DNA of 64,000 nucleotides from positions 186,001 through 250,000 of the forward strand of contig CBFFRP010000298.1 of NCBI GenBank assembly GCA_965644295.1, given 5' to 3'. Made by a program: the position numbers and the translations under genes. The notes under the pieces are model-generated. The model made no database searches. It was not told the DNA's origin and worked only from the letters and a program-made list of their open reading frames with translations. Below, in pieces: positions 1 to 10,234 of the stretch (its first letter is position 1; each line of letters opens with the position of its first letter). Source of the DNA: Paraphysomonas bandaiensis (lineage: Eukaryota > Chrysophyceae).

Positions 1-454
1 GATATCACATTGCACCCTCATCGATAGCACTCCATCTATCTCATGAGGAGATGCTCTCATCATATATAACACAATGGACACGACTCCTCATCACTCGCAC
101 TCCCATCGATAGCACTGCACCCCCATCCACACAATCAGACACATTACTGAATCACCGTGCTCACACTCCATGCGCATGAGATATTCTGATAATTATGCGG
201 GGTCTCTTCAGAGGGTTCATACATTCATCAACCACTACAACATAGCTACAGTACATAACAATAGCAGTCATCATTTCCAGTCTACTTTTTCTGTCATGTT
301 CGTATGAAAACCCCGATTTTCATAAATAATACTGGTTTTATATCCTATATACTGTATGTTTCTACTATAAAAAGCAGTATCACTCCTACTTCTCTGTCCA
401 GTACATTCCAATGGTCACACTTCAGCAGTTGCTTCCAACTACCATCCGCTACCA
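1..454. other. No gene; possible remnant of LTR-A internal region
   Basis: I see no convincing coding region. Positions 1-130 contain degenerate copies of a CATCGATAGCACT motif. Positions 442-454 read, on the minus strand, as a primer-binding site (TGGTAGCGGATGG) directly abutting the LTR that starts at 455. The adjoining stretch leftwards may therefore be the decayed start of that element's internal region, but no gag protein can be recognised. Confidence 0.4.
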
Positions 455-723
455 TGTCAAGTTATGACACAATTGGAAGATTTACTAAGTTAACTGGACG
501 AGTATTCACTCATTAATCAAGTTAAGATAAGAGAAGATTATAATAAATATAATAAGCAATATATCACGTTATCTCTACTACCACTCATTTCTAGTACGAT
601 CTTACATCGTCATGATATCACTTCTCATAACACAGTTAACCACTACTGTATTCTCCAGTAACCGTCATAATTCCAATATCTTAGAATTACAGCTTTTAAT
701 TGCTCAAACAGCAAAACTCAACA
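455..723 (-). repeat. Copia-type LTR (family LTR-A), 269 bp
   Basis: On the minus strand this segment starts TGTTGAGTTT and ends AACTTGACA, so it has canonical TG...CA ends, and it is followed at once by the primer-binding site TGGTAGCGGATGG (442-454). The same sequence family recurs as a partial copy at 808-937 and, in the opposite orientation, at 53185-59172, where it is split by Copia-2. The matching second LTR of this copy is not in the window. Confidence 0.7.
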
Positions 724-807
724 GGGCCTGTTTAAAAAATCCATCAATACTATTGATGGAACGCTATCTAACAATTGTATTGCAAGATATTGTTCCCTAT
801 CCCTGAT

Positions 808-937
808 AGCTATCATATCATTGGTTCTCATTTCTCATAATAGGGTTAGCTACTACTGCATTCTTAGAGCAACGGTTATAATTCTAATATCTTAGAAACT
901 ACAGCTTTTAATTGCACACAAACAGCAATACTGAACA
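808..937 (-). repeat. Partial, diverged copy of LTR-A
   Basis: Roughly 130 bp align with the right half of the 455-723 LTR: the shared motifs CTACTACTG, ATAATTC, TATCTTAGAA and ACAGCTTTTAATTGC occur in the same order. It is more diverged than the 53185 copy and lacks the primer-site side, so it is a fragment. Confidence 0.6.
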
Positions 938-1108
938 CTACTACCTCCATACTCAATACAGGTTCGAAGAACCCCCTTCCTCCCACGTTTTTTTCAGTGA
1001 AGTTGCATAACTTCAATACATGATGACTAGTAATTCCATTAAAGAACAACGCAACTTTCAGCGCAACACTAAATCTATTGCAATTTTGAATAATGAAAAT
1101 GGCTAGCA

Positions 1109-2419
1109 CTAGGTTTGTAAGTCTGTTCTAAATGAACTGTGACTACAGTCTACATCCACAGATGAGGACGACAACCTATACAACTCCTGCACTACACCTT
1201 CCTGTCTCAAGTACTCGGCATCATTAATATCACACCACTCCTGATCGTCTTTGAAAGGGTACTGAGCGCCCTCGTGTCCAATGAACCGATTCTTATACTT
1301 TTCGAATAGATGATGAGCATCGTAGAAGAGAAGAATCTCGTTTAATTCATTTAGACGAGTGCAATCCCACGGAATATTCTTTGTTAGTATATCGCTACTG
1401 ATCAAGACATCCTCTCTGTCACGCCCAACATATCCCGTGCAACCAGCTATACCCAAGACGTAATTCGCTATGTTCCTCAAACTGATTCTCATATTCATGT
1501 CATGCTCCGCAGCAGCGTACTCCTTCTGTTGATTTAATTTAGACTTTTTATCCAAAAACTGGGGTTGTTGAGCCAAACAACGTATCCCCATAATCTCGCA
1601 TGCGAATGGAGTAATTTCTTCCTGGTCACGACCTCGAATACCGTCATAGTCCATTAAAACTATCGAGTTGTTGCCAAATACCCTCCCATATCTCTGTGCT
1701 AGCTCCTCAATAAACAGTGACACAGACCAGAATTTTTGGTTGTGCACTATCCATGAGCTATAACTGCTCGGCCTTTTGGCATTCTTATTCATTTGAGTGT
1801 AGTATGATTTGAGCCGACTGATAGGGTTTCTGTATGTAATAACAATCTTAACAGCGTCATACCCTTCGCAAATCTCTTTCAGCTCCACAATTTCATCGTG
1901 ATTGAGCACAACTAAATCTTCACTAGAAAATACAACTGATTTTCCTTGGTCGAATGCATTTTTAATGTCACTTCTTGTCCGCTGCAAGTAATAAGCATAT
2001 GTGTGATTGACGATCGATTTGCGGTTACAAAGACGATCCATATACTTTTCGTAATGTGGACAATCTAGCATAGACCATGACCATGGGTACCTGTAATCTA
2101 TCGTTGCATTATGCCGACTTGATTTTGGAAGTCTCAGAGCCATTTCGATATGGCTGTATATTTTGACCCCCGGAGCAAACCCACCAGCTGTAGGCATAAC
2201 CCACCCATGACGAGCAAAATCGTAGTAGCACTCGGCCATTGAGGCTTGTAAGGCTGATGTGCCTGTTTTATGCGGTCCGATATGAATCACAAGCTCACGT
2301 GGACTTCGACTGTTACCATTCACTGGGGCATCTTTAATGTGTCTTAGGCATGGACCAAAGGCTCCAGACACACACCGCCACAAACACAGAATACCGAATA
2401 TAAGAAATACACCCGCCAT
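1109..2419 (-). CDS. Sulfotransferase-like type II membrane protein
   Basis: A single-exon 436-residue protein. A hydrophobic N-terminal segment (residues 3-20) looks like a signal anchor, so a Golgi-lumen catalytic domain is expected. The motif IGPHKTGTSALQ near residue 47 is the 5'-phosphosulfate loop that binds the donor PAPS, and VITYRNPISRLKSYY in mid-protein is the 3'-phosphate-binding segment; both are hallmarks of the sulfotransferase fold. The acceptor (a glycan or another small molecule) cannot be told from sequence. The ATG lies about 30 bp downstream of a TATTTAAA-like run on the coding strand. Family assignment is confident; specificity is not. Confidence 0.8.
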   Translation of the reverse strand: MAGVFLIFGILCLWRCVSGAFGPCLRHIKDAPVNGNSRSPRELVIHIGPHKTGTSALQASMAECYYDFARHGWVMPTAGGFAPGVKIYSHIEMALRLPKSSRHNATIDYRYPWSWSMLDCPHYEKYMDRLCNRKSIVNHTYAYYLQRTRSDIKNAFDQGKSVVFSSEDLVVLNHDEIVELKEICEGYDAVKIVITYRNPISRLKSYYTQMNKNAKRPSSYSSWIVHNQKFWSVSLFIEELAQRYGRVFGNNSIVLMDYDGIRGRDQEEITPFACEIMGIRCLAQQPQFLDKKSKLNQQKEYAAAEHDMNMRISLRNIANYVLGIAGCTGYVGRDREDVLISSDILTKNIPWDCTRLNELNEILLFYDAHHLFEKYKNRFIGHEGAQYPFKDDQEWCDINDAEYLRQEGVVQELYRLSSSSVDVDCSHSSFRTDLQT

Positions 2420-2829
2420 GTGATGTGAACTCGGCCCTATTTAAACGTCATAATTTCATACTATAGCCATGGAAAGGACTAGGAAAGTACGGCAATACCA
2501 TATTCGCATATATGGCATACCATACCGCATACAATACTTCGTTGACTTCAAAAATGTAGGCGGGTATACCGGTATACAGTATATCTGGAGGCGGAAAAAT
2601 ATATAGGCAGAGGAAAAAACTCTCGCAGTTTTTTTGTGTCATTTTTCTAAACGGTCGAAAAAACCCCGATGTACACGTACTGTAAGGAAAACTGTAAACC
2701 CCCCCGATCTATGTAAAACTAAAACCAGGATTTTCGGGAGTTGGTGTGTAAAATATTTTGTCATCGTAATATTATCTGATTTCAGGATTTTTGGAAATAC
2801 ATTCTTCCCACCCTTACCTTAATATTAGA
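2420..2829. other. Intergenic, no gene seen
   Basis: Spacer between the divergently transcribed sulfotransferase and glycosyltransferase genes. It must hold the promoter of the minus-strand sulfotransferase gene (a TATTTAAA-like run lies near 2440). Short ORFs here look like noise. Confidence 0.5.
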
Positions 2830-2832
2830 CTG

Positions 2833-2993
2833 GGGGTGTTGTGCATATCGATTTCATCGATTTGTTCATCGTCGAAAAATCATCGTTTTTTCATTAAAAA
2901 GTCACTTTTTTTCACTTTTCACTGAAAAAACGATGATTTTTCGATGAAATAAACGATGAACAAATCGATGAAATCGATATGCACAACCACCCC
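2833..2993. mobile_element. Hairpin MITE, about 161 bp
   Basis: The segment is one long imperfect inverted repeat. The left arm begins GGGGTGTTGTGCATATCG and the right arm ends with its near-complement CGATATGCACAACCACCCC. Both arms continue through ATTTCATCGATTTGTTCATCG to a short AT-rich loop around 2905-2920. A candidate 3-bp target duplication CTG flanks it (2830-2832 and 2994-2996). There is no coding capacity, which fits a non-autonomous DNA transposon. Confidence 0.65.
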
Positions 2994-3093
2994 CTGTTTT
3001 TTCCTAAAATCCTGCTATTTTGGTATTTCTATTTCACATTCCCAGCTTTCAGACACACCCTCAAGTGTCGTGTTTTTAGTGTAGTTGTTGTAT

Positions 3094-4446
3094 ATGGTGT
3101 CTCATGGGCTAGTAATAGTCCTCATAATATACTTACCTATTGACCCTCTTATCAGCATGTTGACTGCATATTATTATGCCGTCATTATTCTAACAACTAT
3201 AATATATGTGGTATCTGTGTCTGGAAATGATAACTGTCCCAGAGTGGCACTATTCACTATAGCTAGAGACACTGTATGGGTGGTTCCTGACTGGTTGCAG
3301 TATCATGGGGAGTTATTTGGATATGAGAACATATATTTTATAGACCATGGCGGCACTAACCCCATGATGAGAGACATATACTCATACCTTCAGACTGAAA
3401 AACACATGACTATAGCTAAGTTGACAGGAATTGATTTCCCATCTAAGCACTCTGCTCTGAGTAAATTAGCTCACTCAGTATCGGCAAATTACGATATACT
3501 TTTCTTCCTGGACTCTGATGAATTTTTGACAGTTCGCAATAACAACAAAATATCTATCAGTCGGGAAGACATATGTGCAGAATTGGTGTCATTATATGCG
3601 AATACAAGTGCGGTGCGATTAAAAATGCCGAATATAATGTGCCCTTGTCGCCAACCGAACGAGAGTGAAGAGACGCATGGACGGATGGCTGATTGTACAG
3701 ACTTTCTGGTAGAACCACATACTATGCTCTCCAAGACATTTCATAGGGCCGATAGCTTTCAAGCAACGGATCAAGGGAACCACTATGGGTGCACGAAGAA
3801 CCAAACCTGTGGCCCTCTTGAGGGAGATTACCCCACAGACTGTTTCCCTCCAGAAGTGTTGCAAAAAATGAGGAAGTGCACACTGAATGACTTCGAACTG
3901 ACAAAACTATCATTAATGCATTTTCCATGTGGTGGGTATCGTCAGTGGCGACGGAAGTATATGATGCGAGGCTTTGCCTATGGTTACGATGAGATGACCC
4001 CCGAAAGTATCAATCAATTACAACGTTGGCAATATTGGAAATATATATATCCCGAGTACATGAATGAGTCGACAACTTTTTACCAGAGAGAATTTCCAGC
4101 TGTCGATGAAAAAATGGAACACATTACTGTACTGAGTGAGTACGTGCATCGAAATCAATTGGGGCTGGTCGAATTTTGGAGGAAAATTACTGCTTCTGGT
4201 CAACGTGCTGTCAATGGTGAATGTCCTTTTAAAAGGCAAAAACGTCCCACAGACGCTTTGCCTAATAAAACTGAGGGCTGGTTTGACATATTGGGGCAAG
4301 GGTGCGCTAATGACTATTGTCGATGGGTCCAACACCATGGTAAAGTCTTTTGGTCCTGTGCCCTTGCTGGTACGAATGAACCACACACAGCACCTGGCTA
4401 TTATGAATATGCTCTCGACGTACTTCATGCGAAGTTTTCGAATTAG
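3094..4446 (+). CDS. Glycosyltransferase (GT2/GT92-like), type II membrane protein
   Basis: A 450-residue protein. I start it at the ATG at 3094; the open frame extends to upstream TTG codons only. Residues about 5-45 form two hydrophobic stretches (signal anchor). The segment ALFTIARDTVWVVPDWLQYH, followed by YENIYFIDHGGTN, is the N-terminal nucleotide-sugar-binding strand pattern of GT-A folds in the GT92/glycosyl transferase 2-like group. FFLDSDEF supplies the DxD metal/donor motif. A Cys-rich central part (CPCRQ, CTKNQTC) suggests disulfides in the secretory lumen. The sugar and acceptor are unknown. It is divergently arranged with the sulfotransferase, so both may act in glycan modification, but that is inference. 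Confidence 0.7.
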   Translation: MVSHGLVIVLIIYLPIDPLISMLTAYYYAVIILTTIIYVVSVSGNDNCPRVALFTIARDTVWVVPDWLQYHGELFGYENIYFIDHGGTNPMMRDIYSYLQTEKHMTIAKLTGIDFPSKHSALSKLAHSVSANYDILFFLDSDEFLTVRNNNKISISREDICAELVSLYANTSAVRLKMPNIMCPCRQPNESEETHGRMADCTDFLVEPHTMLSKTFHRADSFQATDQGNHYGCTKNQTCGPLEGDYPTDCFPPEVLQKMRKCTLNDFELTKLSLMHFPCGGYRQWRRKYMMRGFAYGYDEMTPESINQLQRWQYWKYIYPEYMNESTTFYQREFPAVDEKMEHITVLSEYVHRNQLGLVEFWRKITASGQRAVNGECPFKRQKRPTDALPNKTEGWFDILGQGCANDYCRWVQHHGKVFWSCALAGTNEPHTAPGYYEYALDVLHAKFSN

Positions 4447-4820
4447 GATTATAGGAGTAGAACTAATGATCAGTACTTGTTATATTTAATTGTTGAATTT
4501 TGCCTATAGTGAGAAATTAAATACTGTATTTCCAAATTATACTTGTTACACACATTATATACTGTTGTGTGACTATATACAGTTACTGATGTGTGGTCTC
4601 TGTGGTTTTATCAGATGTTACACGAATATGTAGTGCAGTGTTCAAAATAATAATTATAATTCTTACTTGAAAGCGCATTGTGTTCAACATAGCAAGGTTA
4701 AGGTTTACGTGTAGAGCAAAGTTAACTTCAGTAAAATGTCCAATCATTCTAACATTCTTCATTGAGTACAAGTAGTGCTCTTCACAGGGGGCCAAATAGG
4801 CCTAACTTTGATATATGGTA
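4447..4820. other. Intergenic, nothing recognised
   Basis: AT-rich 3' flank of the glycosyltransferase gene. No RNA gene, repeat or coding signal is supported. Confidence 0.4.
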
Positions 4821-4825
4821 GTTCT

Positions 4826-5580
4826 GAACCCCTCAACAAAGTCGGATTCGCACGTTTTCGTGGTGTTCTGGGGTCTGGGGGATAAGTACCGAAGACTAAT
4901 ACGTGTCACTTGTGTAGACGTCTTTGGGCCTGACGAATAAACAGACATCCTATCCGGCCCTCAACAAAGTCGGACTCGCACCTTTTCGTGGTGTTCTGGG
5001 GGATAAGTACCGGAGATATTTTCTCTGGGAAACTAACGTGAGCCGCAAACATAGTGAGCTGATATTCTTCTGCCCACTCATAGCCGAATGCTTGTGTGGT
5101 ACAAGGGACACCAATAAGTGTCACTTGTTTAGACGTCTTTGAGCCCTGACGAATAAAAAGGCATCCGGGACAGGACCCACCTGAAGGGTAACCGGGGTAT
5201 TGGACTGCCTGCTGAAGTCAAGCATCCGGGATGTTCACCTTAAGAACTCAGAGCGGAAGTGGTCACACCTTGGTGTTTGCGGCGACGCACAAGCAGCTTT
5301 CGTAGTGTTAAATAGTAGGATAAAAAAAGTGTGTACTGATTAGTTACAGGTAGAGGTCTAACTAGTTTGTCTAGCATTCATCTAGCTACTAAGTTGGTGC
5401 AGGTTTTTAACGCCTATTGCTAATAATAAGACTTTCAATATATCCTATCCGGGGTATTAGGCTGCTTGTTGTTGAAGTCAAGCATCCGGAATGGGCCAAC
5501 CTCAGGACATCCGGGGTATTCGGCTGCCTGATTAAGTCAAGCATCCAGGTTGTTCACCTTAAGGATTAAAGAAATTCTTA
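4826..5580. repeat. Repeat-rich segment with internal duplications
   Basis: Two copies of CTCAACAAAGTCGGA...TTTTCGTGGTGTTCTGGG lie near 4832 and 4960. AGTGTCACTTGT(G/T)TAGACG occurs near 4905 and 5117. A unit containing CCGGGGTATT and AAGTCAAGCATCC occurs three times (near 5190, 5450 and 5510). No protein is evident across these units, so this looks like decayed, rearranged repetitive DNA. Confidence 0.6.
5231..5447. repeat. Uninterrupted copy of repeat family B (empty site for Copia-1)
   Basis: This stretch contains GCGGCGACGCACAAGCAGC, then TTAAATAGTAGGAT, then AGGTCTAACTAGT and TTTTTAACGCCTATTGCTAA. The same order is found split at 7965-8039 and 35761-35885, with Copia-1 inserted between. 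It therefore gives an in-window view of the pre-insertion sequence. Confidence 0.75.
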
Positions 5581-6480
5581 AGTCACGATTGTATATAATA
5601 ATGTTTACTTTTAGTAATATATTAATCATATATGTCAGAATTTTGATAGACGCGATCTTATACAGTCAAAGAGTTTAAGTTTCTCTACTAGTGTTATTCA
5701 TATCATAATATCATCAATTCATGTAAAACAGTTGTTAACTGCATACGAATATACAAAACGCAACAATACCTAAGCCTGAGTCGATGTCATCACACTTTAA
5801 CGAATAGAAGGAAATAACTACACTGTAAATTCACATTACTCATTTGAATAAATATTTCTTATTATTTTTTGCCATTCACTATCTATGGCAAGGAAATGGT
5901 GTTGTCTTTTAGTAATCATTTTCTGCTTGTCTGAATGTTTCAATGGATGGTCCCCGAAGTACTCTCAGAGGTGGCTCCTCCATGGAAATCTACTCTAGAG
6001 TTTCGACATATAAGAAACTCTCGAAGTACTCTATTCATTTCTCAACATATCAATATCAAACAGGGCTGCGTAACAATTAATTGCAATTTAATTGTGCCAA
6101 TTATTGTCTAATTAACTTAATTACTCATTACAAGCACATATAGCATCGTCAGCCGTACTTGCATTCCCCAGATGAGGTGCCATAGATTTGCGCAGATCAC
6201 TCATGTTAATATTTGCTCTACTGTAGTAGTGGAATAAATATACAGGTTTTCGAATGCAAAGAATCAGTAAAAGTCCTGATAATCCATGTCCATACTGCTG
6301 CACGTCCAGTTCGAAGTGAACTACAATCCTGCAGTGTCTTGTGTCTTGTGAGACAGGATAGGAAGAACATGATTGCCACACTACTTCTATATATTCCTCT
6401 TCCTCTTCTGGTAAAAACACAGTCCCACAAAAAGTTACACCTTTTTAGCTCGCTCCAAGCTCAATGTCTCTATTGAGACC
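5581..6480. other. Intergenic; AT-rich repeat fragment, no gene
   Basis: No supported coding region. The segment at 6062-6122 (CAGGGCTGCGTAACAATTAA...) matches, on the opposite strand, the end of an AT-rich palindromic repeat at 36120-36236. Both may be ends of a hAT-like MITE, since CAGGG is a common hAT terminus. Confidence 0.4.
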
Positions 6481-7964
6481 GTGGTTGTGTCCCATCAGCG
6501 GGTCCGGGCTCAGACTGTTCCCTTCTCTCCAAGCAGGGCTGCATTTTGAAACACACCACACTGCCGACAAACACCTTGTCTTACCATGTTGTACATGCTC
6601 CCCGTTCGATAACGCTAACGCCGTCAGTTAAACCAAGTGCCTGCACCACTGCAGCGCTGTCTGTTCCTATTGGACATCTCCCTTGCAGACGCATCTGTCT
6701 CACACACCGTTCTCTACGGTTACAACCACTCATCGCATGGCTCGTGCGGGTAGGCACTCGAAAACGGTCCACTTGTTCATTCGCTAACACCCATGCTCTC
6801 CATCGGCCCCGCTACCTTGTAAAACAGGACCATTTCTTGACGACGGCACAAACCAACCCAGCATGGTTGCTCTGTGCGTCTGCAGAGCACCCCCTCACCC
6901 TGTTTGCCTATCATCCCCACAGCCCATACATCTCATTGGATGGACACAGTATTCCGCATACAGTATACCCGACTACTGTACTACTGTGTCCCACAATTTG
7001 CAAATATACTGCATGTACCTGTACATGTACCTGTATACATGTACTGTTGGACACATCACCATGTACATGCACATGTACCTGTATACCTGTACTGTTGGAC
7101 ACATCACCATGTACATGTACCTGTATACCTGTACTGTTGGACCTCTCTCTCTCTATGTCCAACACACTCATAACTCACCGCTGCACTGTCATACACACGC
7201 ACCTTACACTCTACCTCCTCCACGAAAACCTCCAGACAAACCATCTCCCCTCCCTCCGTCTCTGACACCTTGCCGTCATCTTCCTTCCACACACACTCTA
7301 TGCCTCAGCCTGTACCCCCCTGCACCAACACAGACACTAACAAGGGCAGCTGAGGACGTCCGAGTGTCTCCTCCAGACCATCATCATCATCACGATCATC
7401 TCGTGCATAGGGCTATCAGAGTACCCGACCTTGGCAGACCTAGTTCTGTTGCGCAGTCCCACTCTCCTCAATCAGATGTTGCCTCTTTTGCACCATCACA
7501 CTCCCTCTCGACTCCCTGTTGCTGGACACACCGGATGACCCTCATATCCCACCCCTGTCCAGCTATACACTCTCTTGCATGTGCTCTCTACCGTTGGCTA
7601 AGACAGCAAAAGAGTCGATTTCGACGCTTCTTCACAGTAGGCCATAACCTTTTGCAAGACCTTCATCCACATACCTCCGAGCCACTTGGCACAATGCCTA
7701 AAGGAAGGCCACCAGATCGCCAATATAAGCAGGGTATAGTACTGTGTTCCCCTGGTTGCCGTGAGGTACATAAGGCAGCCCCCGATGCAAATTGCACACA
7801 ATGTATGTGTAGTCTTATTTGTTCCAGTGTTGTAGTAGTAGACTTAGATCACTGCTTTCACTTGTCATGCTGTACGTTGCACAACGTGTCCCCTACATAC
7901 ACATTTCTCATATAGCGCCGGTGAGTCCTAGGACACACGACAATGGCGAAACTCGCAATCAACA
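6481..7964. other. Uncharacterised segment; weak ORF, possible decayed element
   Basis: C-rich, unlike its surroundings, with long but low-complexity open frames. The best candidate is a 73-codon ORF (7694-7915, + strand) starting MPKGRPPD and containing several Cys pairs (CTQCMC); I do not recognise it. Overlapping frames in this region do not look like real proteins. The right edge joins repeat family B directly, so this may be part of one larger repetitive unit. Confidence 0.3.
7030..7143. repeat. Tandem repeat, 42-48 bp unit
   Basis: CCTGTATAC(A/C)TGTACTGTTGG is repeated three times, separated by ACACATCACCATGTACATG. The first unit is 48 bp, the second 42 bp, and the last is truncated before a CT microsatellite. 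Confidence 0.75.
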
Positions 7965-8039
7965 TCAAGAACGGAAGTGGTCGCACCTTGGTGCTTGCGG
8001 CGACGCACAAGCAGCTTCTGTAGCGTTAAATAGTAGGAT
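7965..8039. repeat. Left half of repeat family B, interrupted by Copia-1
   Basis: Matches 5245-5325 (GGAAGTGGTCGCACCTTGG, GCGGCGACGCACAAGCAGC, TTAAATAGTAGGAT). Its continuation is at 35761-35885. The last five bases, AGGAT (8035-8039), are the target duplication of Copia-1. Confidence 0.75.
8035..8039. repeat. Copia-1 target-site duplication, left (AGGAT)
   Basis: AGGAT here matches AGGAT at 35756-35760. The uninterrupted family B copy near 5315 also contains it once. Confidence 0.85.
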
Positions 8040-8359
8040 TATTGACTAATGACCATTTTCAGATGATTAAGATCGTTGTAAGAGAAGTTTAAGTTAGTCA
8101 AACTAGATAGATTACTTTATTATGATTGTATACACAATTGTGTGTGTTGTCATGTAACACATGTCAACAACATGATAAATTATTTCGTTCATGTCAACCA
8201 CTGCTCAACTTCCGTATCTTGAATCGTCATGATATAATACTTCAGTTTCACAGTTATAGCTATATAGCACCTTTGACTATTGGCTACGTATTACTGTTTT
8301 TCACATTGTATTTAACGTATTCTACAGTACTATCTTAGAGAACCATACGTATTCCAACA
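8040..8359 (-). repeat. Copia-1 3' LTR (320 bp)
   Basis: On the minus strand it starts TGTTGGAATACG, a start typical of Copia LTRs, and ends TTAGTCAATA, not the usual CA. It is matched base for base, as far as I can read, by 35436-35755. Confidence 0.9.
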
Positions 8360-8370
8360 CTCCTCCTCAA
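8360..8370 (-). promoter_or_regulatory. Copia-1 polypurine tract
   Basis: On the minus strand TTGAGGAGGAG directly precedes the 3' LTR. This is the expected position and composition of the plus-strand primer of reverse transcription. Confidence 0.7.
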
Positions 8371-8527
8371 TGTAGAAACGAGTAATCGTCGTTATACTGC
8401 AGCTATATATATATCATCTAGTCATCTTAGGATAAAACGGATGTGAAAATCTTCATAAAGATACTGTGAACATCACACTTCGCTGTAACACAGTTATGTG
8501 GGATTCTTACCCACTAAAAACACACCC

Positions 8528-9336
8528 TTAACCTTTCTTGAACCGCTTCTTCTGATTCTTCTCAACTTCATTTGAAATGCTCCTCTTTTCCCCTGTGATA
8601 GTTTCTTCATGGAGTTTAAAGAGCTTTGTAGATAACGCTTTTGTAAATATGTCGGCCGCCATATCCTTAGTCGATACATGAATCAATCTGGCTGTAGGAA
8701 ATCCTCCATTTACGTGTTCCCGAACCCAGTGGTACTTTATCTGAATATGTTTTGATCTTTTGTGGTAGACTGGATTTTCTGACAGATCTTTTGCACTCTT
8801 GCTGTCCATGAAGAATGGGGTTGGCTTCGTCAATGCGAGTCCTAGCTCTCGTAACACCCCCCGTAGCCACACCAGTTCTTGCATGGCCGCATATTCTGCC
8901 ATATACTCGGACTCCATACTGGAAGTTGCAACTGTAGTCTGCAGTTTGGACTGCCATGCGATTGCTCCAGCACATAAGAATACAATATAACCGGTAGTTG
9001 AACGTCTCGTTAGTATATCACCTGCCCAGTCCGCATCACTAAATACATGTAAATCAAACTTACTCCCACTGAATTTGATTCCTTTGCTGGTGGTGCCTCT
9101 CAAATATTTCAATAAATGAATAGCTAAACGACACGATGCGTATGTAGGATTACTGCTGTATCTCGATAGTAGTCCGATTGCATAGGCGAGATCTGGTCTT
9201 GTGTGGAGTGCGAGATACAGGATTGCTCCAATACTACTACGATACGGAAATTTTGAGACCCATTCCTCCTGTTCTGATGTAAGTTCCCGTTCTGCAGCTA
9301 GTAGTTCTTGTGCATTTGATGGCAACGGAGCTTCCT
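8528..9336 (-). pseudogene. Copia-1 pol, 3' fragment: end of RT and RNase H
   Basis: C-terminal part of the Copia-1 polyprotein, cut off from its front by the integrated virus. Residues FPYRSSIGAILYLALHTRPD and VFSDADWAGD are the RT/RNase H connection typical of Ty1/copia. SMESEYMA and the motif MDSKSAKDLSENPVYHKRSK are RNase H signatures containing its acidic catalytic residues. It ends at a normal stop about 160 bp before the polypurine tract. The fragment has no start codon of its own and would not be translated as part of the polyprotein while the virus is present. Confidence 0.85.
9332..9336. repeat. Virus target-site duplication, left (TTCCT)
   Basis: TTCCT abuts the outer end of the left terminal inverted repeat and is repeated at 31567-31571. 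Five to six bp is the usual duplication length for Polinton/Maverick integrases. Confidence 0.88.
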
Positions 9337-9775
9337 ACACACAGAGAGGCCGAAGGACCGAGGGGCGCTCTTGCCGCTTAGGCATTCTTCCTGAGCCAGA
9401 AGGGCTCTCGTATCGTAATAAAACTTCGTTTTATTACTCTTTCCTTTTCACTCTATCTTTAAATATAATTATATTAATAATACTATACTTTAAATAAAAA
9501 TTAATTACTTTATATAATATTAAATAATTATCTTATAATAAAATAAAAATATAGTTTTGGCATTTTGGCTTTCTGGCATTTTGGCTTTTATGAAAATTAG
9601 AAAAAGTTATAAAATAAAATTTATTATATAGTTTATGTTATAAAAAGCCAGTGCCAAAATGCCAGTTGTGGTGGTGATGATGATGGTGGTGTTGTAACAG
9701 TGATGGTGATGATGATGATGGTGGTGTTGTAACAGTGATGGTTATGTTATAAAAATCCAGTGCCATAATGCCAGT

Positions 9776-9920
9776 TTCTATTCAAAATATTTTTTCAAAA
9801 TAATTTATCAAAAATATTTATTCTATTCAAAATATTTTTTCAAAATAATTTATCAAAAATATTTATTCTATTCAAAATATTTTTTCAAAATAATTTATTC
9901 TATTCAAAATAATTTTTACG
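9776..9920. repeat. AT-rich 45-bp tandem repeat in left TIR
   Basis: Tandem copies of TTCTATTCAAAATATTTTTT followed by CAAAATAATTTATCAAAAATAT. The same unit recurs internally at 18373-18500 and 24115-24335, and in the right TIR. Confidence 0.8.
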
Positions 9921-9982
9921 TTATTACCAATTAAAAAATTATTAAAAAGCAAAATGGTTTAAAGAGATAATTTTACTCCAAC

Positions 9983-10055
9983 GAAGATTTAAAATGCCTA
10001 TTTTAAATCTAAGTTGGGGTACAACCCTACACAGATTATAAAACGCTTTAGGCGT
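9983..10055. other. Cluster of small hairpins in left TIR
   Basis: AGATTTAAAAT/ATTTTAAATCT (loop GCCT-like), GGGGT/ACCCC and AAAACGC/GCGTTTT follow each other. The mirror copy lies at about 30845-30920. They could be terminators or structural signals of the genome ends; the function is inferred only. Confidence 0.5.
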
Positions 10056-10191
10056 TTTAAATCTGCACGGGTGTAAAAAGGCCATGAAAGATGTCAAAAA
10101 GAAAAAACGGATGAAGGTTAATAAATAGTTGAATACACACACGCAACAAACAATAAACAAAATAGTTTTAAAAAATATATAAAAAATATAT

Positions 10192-10208
10192 AAAACAATT
10201 TAAAAAAA
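10192..10208 (+). promoter_or_regulatory. Viral promoter box before helicase gene
   Basis: AAAACAATTTAAAAAAA begins 43 nt before the ATG at 10235 and is followed by a TATTATATATAT run. Five other plus-strand genes have the same arrangement with spacing of 41-48 nt. Confidence 0.6.
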
Positions 10209-10234
10209 TAAAATATAATATTATTATATATATC

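Larger units (their letters stand above)
9337..10176 (+). repeat. Left terminal inverted repeat (840 bp)
   Basis: Starts ACACACAGAGAGG. It is the reverse complement of 30726-31566 with one single-base indel near the tip and a handful of substitutions. Inside are a (GGTGAT)n-like microsatellite around 9670-9740, GCCAGTGCCA(A/T)AATGCCAG motifs on both sides of it, copies of the 45-bp AT-rich repeat around 9776-9910 and three small hairpins at 9983-10055. Confidence 0.93.

Noticed and set aside
6546-7265. 239-codon plus-strand ORF
   Set aside because: Starts at TTG, low-complexity Thr/Cys/Pro content driven by tandem repeats; competing frames are equally open.
9942-10160. 72-codon ORF within each TIR (also 30742-30960)
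   Set aside because: Starts at TTG, lacks the TATATA run used by other viral genes, and its sequence simply reads through the hairpin cluster.
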